Under the pieces are notes generated by a model. That model made no database searches, had not been told where the DNA came from, and worked only from the letters and a program-made list of their open reading frames with translations. 13,721 nt of DNA from an uncultured Anaerosacchariphilus sp. (lineage in GTDB: Bacteria; Bacillota; Clostridia; Lachnospirales; Lachnospiraceae). The position numbers and the translations under genes were made by a program. Positions 1 through 5,676 of this stretch are shown here, piece after piece; the first letter of the stretch is position 1, and each line of letters begins with the position of its first letter. Where the stretch lies: NCBI GenBank assembly GCA_934373375.1, contig CAKROP010000028.1, positions 1 to 13,721 on the forward strand, written 5' to 3'.

Positions 1-2
1 AG

Positions 3-75
3 TGCGCGATCAGGGGTTCGAACCCTGGACACCCTGATTAAGAGTCAGGTGCTCTGCCAGCTGAGCTAATCGCGC
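3..75 (-). tRNA. tRNA-Lys (anticodon CTT)
   Basis: Read on the minus strand this gives a complete 73-nt cloverleaf. It has a 7-bp acceptor stem (GCGCGAT with ATCGCGC), a D-arm (GCTC/GAGC with an 8-nt loop), an anticodon arm CCTGA/TCAGG with loop CTCTTAA, and a T-arm CAGGG/CCCTG with loop TTCGAAC. The anticodon CTT reads the lysine codon AAG. The discriminator base is A at position 3, and the next bases on the minus strand are CT, so the 3' CCA is not encoded and must be added after transcription. The gene points out of the window, so it may continue into a tRNA cluster to the left. Confidence 0.95.
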
Positions 76-119
76 ATGTTCTGTTTGTTCGTTTTGGGCT
101 GTCCCTCAACGCAAGATTT

Positions 120-148
120 ATTATACTGCATGGTTTTCAAAAATGCAA
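120..148 (-). promoter_or_regulatory. sigma-A promoter for tRNA-Lys, with A-tract UP region
   Basis: On the minus strand there is a perfect -10 box TATAAT (120-125), a 17-nt spacer and a -35-like TTGCAT (143-148). Upstream of the -35, at roughly 149-183, the minus strand carries several A-runs, which resembles the UP element of strong stable-RNA promoters. The tRNA 5' end at 75 lies about 45 nt from the -10. The boxes are seen directly; the UP element is inferred. Confidence 0.6.
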
Positions 149-355
149 GCACTTTTTTTCATTTTTCTTGATTTTTTTTTCGATTTTGTTTACAATGTAA
201 AAAAACCGCGTATTTATAAGGTTTTTCGAGTCTCCGAAATTTAGAAATAACTACTTTTCTCAGTGATTTCCTATTCCGGGAACCCAAAAACCATAAGAAA
301 TCATTTCTATGTATCTGAAAAAATACACTGTTTACGTACAAAAAGGAGGACTATT

Positions 356-994
356 TTGAGACTGAAGCATGTTAAAGGAGCCGAAGAAGCCATTGCCGCT
401 AATGAATATGTCGTTCACGATGCCAAAGAGCGTCCGGGAAAGTGGCAGGAGCTTTTCGGAAACGATCATCCGATTCATATAGAGATTGGTATGGGAAAAG
501 GACAGTTCCTGATGGAGCTGGCCAGACGAAATCCGGATATTAATTATCTGGGCATGGAGCGCTATAGCAGCGTACTGCTGCGGGCGCTGCAGAAGATGGA
601 AGAAGAACCGCTGCCGAATCTGTATTTCCTCTGCGAGGACGCGGCGGAGCTGCCGGAGATGTTCGCGAATGGGGAACTGAACCGGATCTATCTGAATTTT
701 TCCGATCCCTGGCCCAAGGCACGGCACGCAAAGCGACGCCTGACTTCCACGGAGTTCCTGGCGCGCTACAATCTGGTACTGGCGGCGGATGGTCAGATTG
801 AATTCAAGACCGACAATATGGATTTGTTCGATTTCTCACTGGAGAGCGTGGAGGAAGCCGGATGGAAGCTTGTGGGCTGCTCCAGGGATCTGCATCATGA
901 TCCAACCATGAATGAGGGCAATATCATGACAGAGTATGAGGAGAAGTTTTCCGCAAAGGGTAACCCCATCTATAAACTGGTTGCCATCCGGTAG
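356..994 (+). CDS. trmB: tRNA (guanine-N7-)-methyltransferase TrmB
   Basis: Cytoplasmic SAM-dependent enzyme that makes m7G46 in the variable loop of tRNAs. The 212-aa product has the family landmarks in order: SAM-binding loop EIGMGKGQF (residues 43-51), catalytic and tRNA-binding block NFSDPWPKARHAKRRL (114-129), KTDN (151-154) and the C-terminal TEYEEKF (192-198). The open frame extends upstream to an ATG at 263, but the TTG at 356 is the likely start. It sits 5 nt after a strong SD (AAGGAGGA, 343-350), and the protein then begins MRLKHVKGAEEA, as family members do. Its upstream region is shared with the divergent tRNA-Lys. TTTACA at 189-194 with TATTTA at 211-216 is only a weak promoter candidate. 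A strong terminator follows, so the gene appears monocistronic. Confidence 0.95.
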   Translation: MRLKHVKGAEEAIAANEYVVHDAKERPGKWQELFGNDHPIHIEIGMGKGQFLMELARRNPDINYLGMERYSSVLLRALQKMEEEPLPNLYFLCEDAAELPEMFANGELNRIYLNFSDPWPKARHAKRRLTSTEFLARYNLVLAADGQIEFKTDNMDLFDFSLESVEEAGWKLVGCSRDLHHDPTMNEGNIMTEYEEKFSAKGNPIYKLVAIR

Positions 995-1031
995 GTATTC
1001 ATTGCAGCCATAATTTATAAGCTTCCTATAC

Positions 1032-1080
1032 TGCCATGATACTCTAAATGCTTTGGCTTAGAGTATCATGGCATACTTTT
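1032..1080 (+). terminator. Rho-independent terminator of trmB
   Basis: A perfect 16-bp stem (1032-1047 with 1058-1073) encloses a 10-nt loop and is followed by TAC and a run of six T. It lies 38 nt after the trmB stop. The stem is long and not especially GC-rich. The opposite strand has no matching T-run, so it should act on the plus strand. Confidence 0.85.
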
Positions 1081-1268
1081 TTGTTTATTTTCCATCGCTT
1101 GTATCCCCTGATTTTTCACAATTATCAGACAATACCAACTATATTTCGACATCGCAAAAGTCAAGTCTGTTTTCCACTTTATTTTCGTCTTATACAGTTT
1201 TATTCAATCTGTACAGAACATTTGTTTTTAAAAATACTATGTAAACCTTGGTTTTACACATCCAAAAA

Positions 1269-1390
1269 TGTGGATAATGTGGATAACTTGGTTGATAACT
1301 TTATTTTATGGGCTTTTTTGTCCGTTTTTATGTGGATATCTTTTTCACTTATCCACGTGGATTCGTGCATATTTTTATGACAGGTGGATT
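1269..1390. promoter_or_regulatory. Cluster of DnaA-box-like 9-mers in an AT-rich gap
   Basis: The DnaA box is TTATCCACA (reverse complement TGTGGATAA). Two exact copies of TGTGGATAA stand in direct tandem at 1269-1277 and 1278-1286. A two-mismatch copy GGTTGATAA follows at 1290-1298, then TGTGGATAT at 1331-1339. In the opposite orientation there is TTATCCACG at 1349-1357, overlapping CGTGGATTC (1356-1364) to form the palindrome ATCCACGTGGAT (1351-1362), and finally AGGTGGATT at 1382-1390. The flank at about 1080-1260 is AT-rich, as in DNA-unwinding elements. No dnaA, dnaN, recF or rpmH is nearby, and large genes to the right run toward the site. A DnaA-binding or titration cluster is therefore a better guess than the chromosomal origin. 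The boxes are seen; binding is inferred. Confidence 0.6.
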
Positions 1391-1558
1391 TCTTTGTGCA
1401 ATCTGTAAGCAGGGTTTTTGGTGGGTGACATAAAATTGTGTGTGGGTGTCTGATAATTATGGTGTGTTGTCTGACTATACGGTAGTCCGGCGTGCAGCCA
1501 TGAATTCCTGCGGAATCCATGGCTCGCGGGCTTCGCGCGAACAGTGCCATCGCGCAGA
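1391..1558. other. Non-coding gap with GC-rich hairpins
   Basis: This is the rest of the gap between trmB and the NlpC/P60 gene. Nothing in it reads as a gene. A 13-bp arm (1496-1508) pairs with 1512-1524 around a 3-nt loop with one mismatch (A1503 against C1517). It is followed by a second short hairpin CGCG/CGCG (1525-1528 with 1534-1537). The base composition changes abruptly from the AT-rich DnaA-box stretch to GC-rich. This could be part of a dispersed intergenic repeat, but that cannot be judged from one copy. Confidence 0.4.
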
Positions 1559-1592
1559 AAGAGGCGGGAACCATTTCGGATTCCCGCCTCTT
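1559..1592 (-). terminator. Probable terminator of the NlpC/P60 gene
   Basis: A 12-bp GC-rich stem (1559-1570 with 1581-1592) has a 10-nt loop and lies 22 nt beyond the stop codon of the minus-strand gene. The T-run on the minus strand is short (TTTCTG), so the case rests on stem strength and position. Confidence 0.65.
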
Positions 1593-1613
1593 CAGATTTT
1601 ATACTATTGGAAA

Positions 1614-2711
1614 TTAAAAAATACGTCTTACACAGATAACGCTCTTATAGTTCGCCGGAGAGGTGTACTTGATTCCGGTGGCCGGTGTGCTGGCATGTAC
1701 TACGGTGTTATTGCCACAGTAGATAGCTACATGACCACTGTAGCAGATGATATCGCCCGGCTGTGCCTCGGAAAGGCTTACGCCGTATCCTACGCTTCTC
1801 ATGGCGCTGGAAGAATGGGGCAGGCCCACACCGAAGTGCGCGTATACACCCATAACAAAGCCGGAGCAGTCTGTTCCGTTGGTGAGGCTTGTGCCGCCGT
1901 ATACGTACGGATTGCCCACAAACTGACTTGCATAGCTGACTACGGCATTGCCGCTGCTGCTTCCGGAACCGCTGCCTACAACCGCGTTTGAACCGCTGTC
2001 GGACTTGGTCTTCGCTGCTGCTTTCTCGGCCTTCTTCTTGCCTTCCTCTTTCGCTGCTTCTTCCTTGGCCAGACGCGCTTCCTCTTCTGCCTTGGATTCC
2101 GCCTGTACGAAATCGGTTCTCAAATCTACATAATCGGTGGATACCCAGCCGTCGCCTTCCTCGATGGATACCTTTACGAAACCTTCCTGCTCATCGGTAA
2201 CGGTCAACTCCTCACCTTCACCAATCAGTCCCAGGACGCTGGCGTCTGTGGTGGCGTCTGTTCTGACACGCAGTGTCTGGGTGGTGACAGTTGCCACACG
2301 CTTGCCGACCTCTTTGGCCAGCTCCTCTGCCTCGTCGCCGGTCACTACATAATCAGACTTTACATAACCGGTCACGCTGCCGGATGTAATCTTGTACCAG
2401 CCGTTCTCTTCTCCGTCCACAGTTCCTGCGGACTTATCGTAAAGCTTTCCGACGATCTCACTGTCCTCGCTGGCTTCACTTCTGACATTTACGTAATCGT
2501 TTACCTTCGCAATGCAGATACCGTCGAACTCTGATGGGGTCATGTCCTCCAGTACCTTCTCATCTGCCTCCGGATCTGCTGCCTGCGCCTCTGACATAAC
2601 GGAAGCAATTCCTTCCTCTGACGCCAGTGACAGGCTGCTTGCCTCCGCGCGGATTCCGCTGAAGCTAAAGCAAAGCGCTCCTGCGAGACATATCATTGCA
2701 AACTTGTGCAT
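1614..2711 (-). CDS. Secreted SH3b-SH3b-NlpC/P60 peptidoglycan hydrolase
   Basis: Predicted exported cysteine endopeptidase of 365 aa that would cut peptide stems of peptidoglycan, typically the D-Glu-diamino acid bond. Residues 1-24 look like a signal peptide. Two bacterial SH3 domains follow (about 65-123 and 138-196), each with the VNVRSEAS/LRVRTDAT start and a GW/GYV end. Next come a charged Glu/Lys/Ala-rich, coiled-coil-like linker (203-233), a Gly/Ser-rich hinge (236-255) and the NlpC/P60 domain (about 257-365). The domain keeps its catalytic residues: Cys282 in DCSGF, His327 in GHVAIY and His339 as the likely third residue. The ATG at 2711 is chosen because GGAGG (2721-2725) lies 9 nt upstream. 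The gene is alone on its strand here, with its own strong promoter and terminator. Its cellular role (cell separation, growth or sporulation) cannot be read from the sequence. Confidence 0.92.
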   Translation of the reverse strand: MHKFAMICLAGALCFSFSGIRAEASSLSLASEEGIASVMSEAQAADPEADEKVLEDMTPSEFDGICIAKVNDYVNVRSEASEDSEIVGKLYDKSAGTVDGEENGWYKITSGSVTGYVKSDYVVTGDEAEELAKEVGKRVATVTTQTLRVRTDATTDASVLGLIGEGEELTVTDEQEGFVKVSIEEGDGWVSTDYVDLRTDFVQAESKAEEEARLAKEEAAKEEGKKKAEKAAAKTKSDSGSNAVVGSGSGSSSGNAVVSYASQFVGNPYVYGGTSLTNGTDCSGFVMGVYAHFGVGLPHSSSAMRSVGYGVSLSEAQPGDIICYSGHVAIYCGNNTVVHASTPATGIKYTSPANYKSVICVRRIF

Positions 2712-2737
2712 GCTATCGTTCCTCCAATGTTATCTGT

Positions 2738-2773
2738 AGCAGCTCTGCGTCCTTCTCATTACACAGAGCTGTT
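2738..2773 (-). other. Hairpin in the 5' leader of the NlpC/P60 gene
   Basis: A 10-bp stem with one G-U pair (2738-2747 with 2764-2773) and a 16-nt loop lies in the roughly 108-nt leader between the promoter and the SD. It lacks a T-run, so it is not a terminator. It could stabilise the mRNA or modulate it. No known riboswitch pattern is recognised. Confidence 0.4.
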
Positions 2774-2825
2774 GTTCTTCACTCAAAAGTTTAAATGTTA
2801 CAAATTTATTAAAACTTATGACTGA

Positions 2826-2854
2826 ATTATAACAGCATGATTACTGTTTGTCAA
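2826..2854 (-). promoter_or_regulatory. Perfect consensus sigma-A promoter of the NlpC/P60 gene
   Basis: On the minus strand TTGACA (2849-2854), a spacer of exactly 17 nt and TATAAT (2826-2831) match the housekeeping consensus at all 12 positions. Transcription should start near 2819-2820. Such a promoter predicts strong vegetative expression unless a repressor acts. Confidence 0.85.
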
Positions 2855-2964
2855 CCTTATCCAGATATTCTTCCAGAGTTATTTTACGCTTCATAATATA
2901 ACTCGCCGGATTTTCTCTGCAGGGCGCAGGGCTTCATTTTTCGCAAAAGTATCATATTTTTCCA

Positions 2965-2992
2965 TTGACATTCCCGGAAAATTTGCTAAAAT
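2965..2992 (+). promoter_or_regulatory. Extended -10 promoter of perR
   Basis: TTGACA (2965-2970), a 16-nt spacer and TAAAAT (2987-2992) preceded by TGC give a good sigma-A promoter with an extended -10. It sits about 45 nt upstream of the perR start. The opposite-strand NlpC/P60 promoter lies about 110 bp away, so the two genes diverge from this 326-bp gap. The stretch 2855-2964 holds nothing I can name. Confidence 0.75.
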
Positions 2993-2998
2993 AAAGGA

Positions 2999-3021
2999 AA
3001 CAGTAACCGTTATTATTATCA
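2999..3021 (+). promoter_or_regulatory. Possible PerR operator in the perR leader
   Basis: Just after the perR -10, AACAGTAAC (2999-3007) and GTTATTATT (3009-3017) form an imperfect inverted repeat (7 of 9) around one base, the 7-1-7 style geometry of Per boxes. ATTATTATCA (3012-3021) is the reverse complement of TGATAATAAT, which also lies upstream of rbr, and CAGTAAC recurs in the rbr operator. The position over the expected start site suggests autorepression. The match to the TTATAATNATTATAA consensus is only partial. Confidence 0.4.
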
Positions 3022-3037
3022 GATAAAGGAGGGTTTT

Positions 3038-3430
3038 ATGCCAGCTTTAAAATACAGCCGCCAGCGGGAGTCTATCAAGCGCTTTCTGTTGTCCCGGTAT
3101 GACCACCCAACCGCAGATACCATCTACCTGCACGTAAAGGAGGAATTTCCGAATATCAGCCTCGGCACTGTCTACCGCAACCTGGCGCTGCTGACGGATC
3201 TGGGGGAAATTATCAAGATTACCACCGACGGAGCCGACCGCTTCGACGGACATGTGGCGCCCCACTCTCATTTTATATGCAGGAAGTGCCATGCGCTCTT
3301 TGACATCCATATGGACGACGAGGCCTTTATCGATGAGAAGGCCCAGAACGTATTTCCGGGAATCATCGAAGGGCATACGGTACAGTATTTCGGGCTCTGT
3401 GAGGAATGCGCGAAGACACATACGTCCTGA
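3038..3430 (+). CDS. perR: PerR-type peroxide-sensing repressor (Fur family)
   Basis: Cytoplasmic metal-dependent repressor of peroxide-defence genes, 130 aa. The N-terminal winged helix carries HPTADTIY (23-30) and the recognition segment SLGTVYRNL (41-49). The C-terminal half has RFDGHVAPHSHFICRKC. Structural-zinc cysteines are C81/C84 and C121/C124. Aligned on these cysteines to B. subtilis PerR, the regulatory-metal ligands are present: H23, D70, H76, H78 and D89. The aspartate at 89, where Fur has glutamate, together with the downstream rubrerythrin, favours PerR over Fur or Zur. In PerR, the histidines aligned to H23 and H78 are the ones oxidised by peroxide. A strong SD (AAAGGAGGG, 3025-3033) precedes the ATG. 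At 130 aa it is a little shorter than typical PerR at the N-terminus. Confidence 0.88.
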   Translation: MPALKYSRQRESIKRFLLSRYDHPTADTIYLHVKEEFPNISLGTVYRNLALLTDLGEIIKITTDGADRFDGHVAPHSHFICRKCHALFDIHMDDEAFIDEKAQNVFPGIIEGHTVQYFGLCEECAKTHTS

Positions 3431-3485
3431 CGCCGTTTCTTCTATATATTATAGGAAATAAGACAGCGAAGGATTTAAAATTTAT

Positions 3486-3500
3486 TGATAATAATTTTTA
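3486..3500. promoter_or_regulatory. Per-box-like site upstream of rbr
   Basis: The 15-mer TGATAATAATTTTTA matches the PerR box consensus TTATAATNATTATAA at 11 of 14 defined positions. It ends 8 nt before the rbr -35. Its left half TGATAATAAT recurs, inverted, in the perR leader (3012-3021). Confidence 0.45.
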
Positions 3501-3508
3501 AATAATGC

Positions 3509-3537
3509 TTGACGAAATCAGGAACGTATGCTATATT
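3509..3537 (+). promoter_or_regulatory. Extended -10 promoter of rbr
   Basis: TTGACG (3509-3514), a 17-nt spacer and TATATT (3532-3537) preceded by TGC make a strong extended -10 promoter. The predicted start falls inside the palindrome at 3541-3565, so a protein bound there would block initiation. Confidence 0.75.
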
Positions 3538-3540
3538 AAT

Positions 3541-3565
3541 ATCAGTAACAGGAATCGTTACTGAT
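3541..3565. promoter_or_regulatory. Perfect inverted-repeat operator of rbr
   Basis: ATCAGTAAC (3541-3549) and GTTACTGAT (3557-3565) are perfect 9-bp inverted repeats with a 7-nt spacer, placed 3 nt after the -10 and over the expected start site. This is classic repressor-operator geometry. CAGTAAC also occurs at 3001-3007 after the perR -10. PerR is the obvious candidate binder given the neighbourhood, but the 9-7-9 geometry differs from the B. subtilis Per box, so another regulator is possible. Confidence 0.55.
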
Positions 3566-3621
3566 TTAGTAAAAAATAACTGACAATCTTAAATATCAAA
3601 AAAGAAAAGGAGAACAAGATT

Positions 3622-4164
3622 ATGAAAACATGGGTATGTACAGTATGTGGTTACGTTTGGGAAGGCGAGACAGCACCGGAGAAATGTCCGCAGTGCGGCG
3701 TTCCGGCATCCAAGTTCAAGGAGCAGGCTGGGGGTCTTACCTGGGCAGCTGAGCATGAAGTAGGCGTTGCACAGGGCGTAAGCGAGGATATCCTTGCAGA
3801 CCTTCGCGCAAACTTCAACGGCGAGTGCTCTGAGGTTGGTATGTATCTGGCAATGGCTCGCGTGGCTCACAGAGAGGGCTATCCGGAAATCGGTCTCTAC
3901 TGGGAGAAGGCAGCTTACGAAGAGGCTGAGCACGCTGCTAAGTTCGCAGAGCTGCTCGGTGAGGTCGTTACCCCCAGCACCAAGAAGAACCTGGAGCTGA
4001 GAGTTGCTGCTGAGCACGGCGCAACCGAGGGCAAATTCGACCTGGCAAAGCGCGCAAAGGCTGCTAACCTGGACGCTATTCATGATACCGTTCATGAGAT
4101 GGCTAAGGATGAGGCTCGTCATGGCAAAGCATTCGAGGGCCTGCTGAAGAGATACTTTGCGTAA
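3622..4164 (+). CDS. rbr: Reverse rubrerythrin (N-terminal rubredoxin, C-terminal diiron)
   Basis: Cytoplasmic non-haem iron protein, 180 aa, that reduces hydrogen peroxide (and in some clostridia oxygen) with electrons ultimately from NAD(P)H. The rubredoxin domain comes first, with Fe-ligating Cys6/Cys9 and Cys22/Cys25 (CTVCGY and CPQCGV). This is the reverse of classical rubrerythrin, in which rubredoxin is C-terminal. A ferritin-like four-helix domain follows. Its likely diiron ligands are Glu68 (NGECSE), Glu101/His104 (EAEH), Glu131 (AAEHG) and Glu164/His167 (DEARHG). The SD AAGGAG (3607-3612) is 9 nt from the ATG. The gene lies 191 bp after perR with its own promoter and operator-like palindrome. 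Clostridial proteins of this type are known PerR targets, which fits the layout. Confidence 0.93.
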   Translation: MKTWVCTVCGYVWEGETAPEKCPQCGVPASKFKEQAGGLTWAAEHEVGVAQGVSEDILADLRANFNGECSEVGMYLAMARVAHREGYPEIGLYWEKAAYEEAEHAAKFAELLGEVVTPSTKKNLELRVAAEHGATEGKFDLAKRAKAANLDAIHDTVHEMAKDEARHGKAFEGLLKRYFA

Positions 4165-4367
4165 GCTATAAGGCATGCAAAAATAGAGAAAAACAGCCGG
4201 AAGGGAGCTTGCTCAATTCCGGCTGTTTTTTTCTATTTTTATAGGGCGCCAGCCCGACAGTGAGATGTAGCGCAGCGGCAAGGTGAGCCCGCAGGGCGAG
4301 AAAGTACCCTGGGGTAAATCGAACTGGCATGCCTTATAGCCTCACTACCTTCCGGGCATGCAAAAAT
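4165..4367. repeat. Intergenic element with inverted and direct repeats
   Basis: GCTATAAGGCATGC (4165-4178), directly after the rbr stop, is repeated as a perfect 14-bp inverted copy at 4327-4340. The 13-mer GGCATGCAAAAAT at 4172-4184 recurs in direct orientation at 4355-4367. The DNA between holds the rbr terminator and then a GC-rich segment (4244-4326) with several small self-complementary pieces: GGGC/GCCC (4244-4255), GCCC/GGGC (4287-4297) and TACCC/GGGTA (4305-4316). There is no open reading frame of note. It could be a small non-autonomous mobile element, a structured RNA, or a duplication around a terminator. Confidence 0.5.
4179..4240 (+). terminator. Long rho-independent terminator of rbr
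   Basis: A continuous 24-bp stem with one G-U pair (4179-4202 with 4217-4240) has the GC core CAGCCGGAA/TTCCGGCTG. A small GAGC/GCTC hairpin sits in its 14-nt loop. A-runs on the left arm and T-runs on the right make it able to act in both directions. It begins 15 nt after the rbr stop. Confidence 0.9.
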
Positions 4368-4371
4368 CCCC

Positions 4372-4399
4372 TTGACTTTCTTTATTTTCCGCATATAAT
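4372..4399 (+). promoter_or_regulatory. sigma-A promoter of the hemolysin III gene
   Basis: TTGACT (4372-4377), a 16-nt spacer and a perfect TATAAT (4394-4399). The start would be near 4406, giving an AT-rich leader of about 84 nt before the ATG at 4490. Confidence 0.75.
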
Positions 4400-4489
4400 A
4401 TGAATATAGTTACACATAGTTTTAAATACTACGTATCAAATTATTAAAAACCGTATTTATATTATAGCCAAACGAAAGGGGTTGTTACT

Positions 4490-5158
4490 ATGAAGTTTGA
4501 AATCAAAGATCCGGGAAGCGCGATTACTCATTTTATCGGCATGCTGATGGCGGCCTTTGCGGCGACGCCGCTCTTAATTCGGGCGGCCAGCAATCCCGAT
4601 AAGATCCATCTCATTTCCTTAAGCATTTTCATCGTCAGCATGATTCTGCTGTATGCGGCCAGCACCACCTATCACACGCTGAACCTGTCCGAGCGGACCA
4701 ACCGTATCCTGCGGAAAATCGATCACTGCATGATCTTCGTGCTGATCGCCGGTTCCTATACGCCGGTGTGCCTGATTGTGCTGGGCGGCACGGTGGGGTA
4801 TACGCTCTGCGCCATCGTCTGGGGCATCGCCATCGCAGGCATTATCCTGAAGCTGTTCTGGATCACCTGCCCCAAATGGTTTTCCTCGGTGCTGTATATC
4901 GCCATGGGCTGGGTATGCGTGCTGGCTTTCACGCAGATTCTGAATGCCCTGTCACCGGCGGCCTTTGGCTGGCTGCTGGCTGGTGGCATTATTTATACAG
5001 TGGGAGGTATCATCTACGCGCTGAAGCTGCCGCTGTTTGACGCCAGACATAAGTATTTTGGCTCCCATGAGATTTTCCATCTGTTTGTGATGGGCGGGAG
5101 TATCTGTCATTTCATTATGATGTATGTGTTTGTGGCAAGGATGCCGATCGGACTGTAA
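4490..5158 (+). CDS. trhA: Hemolysin III / PAQR family membrane protein
   Basis: Seven-helix integral membrane protein of 222 aa. Members of this family were named after a hemolytic B. cereus protein, but bacterial copies have been linked to membrane-lipid homeostasis, so haemolysis should not be assumed. Family landmarks are visible: DPGSAITHFIG near the N-terminus (7-17), SxxxH (Ser58-His62), DH (78-79) and the C-terminal SHEIFHLF (192-199). Ser58, His62, Asp78, His193 and His197 fit the conserved metal-site pattern of the superfamily. Hydrophobic segments are spread evenly over the length. The SD is AAAGGGG (4475-4481), 8 nt from the ATG. The gene has its own promoter and a strong terminator and appears monocistronic. 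Confidence 0.9.
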   Translation: MKFEIKDPGSAITHFIGMLMAAFAATPLLIRAASNPDKIHLISLSIFIVSMILLYAASTTYHTLNLSERTNRILRKIDHCMIFVLIAGSYTPVCLIVLGGTVGYTLCAIVWGIAIAGIILKLFWITCPKWFSSVLYIAMGWVCVLAFTQILNALSPAAFGWLLAGGIIYTVGGIIYALKLPLFDARHKYFGSHEIFHLFVMGGSICHFIMMYVFVARMPIGL

Positions 5159-5172
5159 AATAGCGAAAAACC

Positions 5173-5207
5173 AGAGAGGTTCTGCAAATCGCAGAGCCTC
5201 TCTTTTT
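5173..5207 (+). terminator. Rho-independent terminator of the hemolysin III gene
   Basis: A 13-bp stem with one G-U pair (5173-5185 with 5191-5203) has a 5-nt AAATC loop, with a T-run through 5207. It lies 14 nt after the stop. Confidence 0.9.
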
Positions 5208-5261
5208 GTTTAATTGAAGTTGTATTTTAGCTCGATCTGTCCTCTCTGTATTTAATCTGAT

Positions 5262-5290
5262 TTGCATGAAAGAGCTCCTTCATATATAAT
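5262..5290 (+). promoter_or_regulatory. Promoter of the GIY-YIG gene
   Basis: TTGCAT (5262-5267), a 17-nt spacer and a perfect TATAAT (5285-5290). Transcription from here starts near 5297, which rules out the in-frame TTG at 5262 as the start codon and supports the ATG at 5361. Confidence 0.6.
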
Positions 5291-5360
5291 AAAAATGATT
5301 TACAACCGTATTTCTACTACATATAAGGGAGTTTTTATCCCCTTTACCTGGGAGAAAATT

Positions 5361-5675
5361 ATGAATTACACCTACATCCTCCGGTGCGGCGACGGCTCGC
5401 TCTACACCGGCTGGACCAATCATCTGAATAAACGCGTGGCGGATCACAACGCAGGCCGCGGCGCCAAATATACGAAAGCGCACCGGCCTGTGGAGCTGGC
5501 TTACTATGAGATCTTTGAGACGAAAGAGGAGGCCATGAAACGGGAATGCGCCATCAAAAAATTAAGCCGCCCCCAGAAGGAACGGCTTATTGAATCCGAT
5601 GCAAATTTGCTCTATACGATAGGAGCACCTTCGGAGCAGCGTGAAGCACCCACTACAGAAAGTGCACAAAAGTAA
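5361..5675 (+). CDS. GIY-YIG domain protein, UPF0213 (YhbQ/YazA-like)
   Basis: Small single-domain GIY-YIG protein of 104 aa. The motif reads YTYIL (3-7) and YTGWT (15-19), followed by Arg25, His29, KYTKAHRPVEL (36-46) and the presumed metal-binding Glu62 in RECAIKKLSR. All catalytic positions of the fold are kept, so nuclease activity is possible. The physiological role of this family is poorly defined. The ATG at 5361 has GGAG (5351-5354) 6 nt upstream, and the protein then starts at the conserved YTYIL. The last 25 or so residues are a low-complexity tail beyond the usual domain. The stop is one base from that of the convergent spoIIQ gene, with no terminator visible between them. Confidence 0.88.
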   Translation: MNYTYILRCGDGSLYTGWTNHLNKRVADHNAGRGAKYTKAHRPVELAYYEIFETKEEAMKRECAIKKLSRPQKERLIESDANLLYTIGAPSEQREAPTTESAQK

Positions 5676-5676
5676 T

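Noticed and set aside
263..355. Upstream extension of trmB from the ATG at 263
   Set aside because: The extra 31 residues match nothing in TrmB, and a strong SD is placed for the TTG at 356.
1269..1390. Chromosomal replication origin (oriC)
   Set aside because: No dnaA, dnaN, recF or rpmH is present, and ileS, glgP and other genes on the right run toward the site, against the usual co-orientation with replication. Kept only as a DnaA-box cluster.
2841..2970. Short overlapping minus-strand frames (16-22 codons), one starting MKRKITLEEYLDKVDKQ
   Set aside because: They lack good SD sequences, lie upstream of or across the NlpC/P60 promoter, and are too short to support. A decayed gene remnant is possible but not shown.
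4262..4330. tRNA-like look of the GTAGCGCAGCGGCA segment
   Set aside because: No acceptor stem, anticodon arm or proper T-arm can be formed around it.
5262..5360. N-terminal extension of the GIY-YIG protein from TTG at 5262
   Set aside because: That TTG is the first half of the -35 box and the predicted transcript starts downstream of it. The domain begins right after the ATG at 5361.
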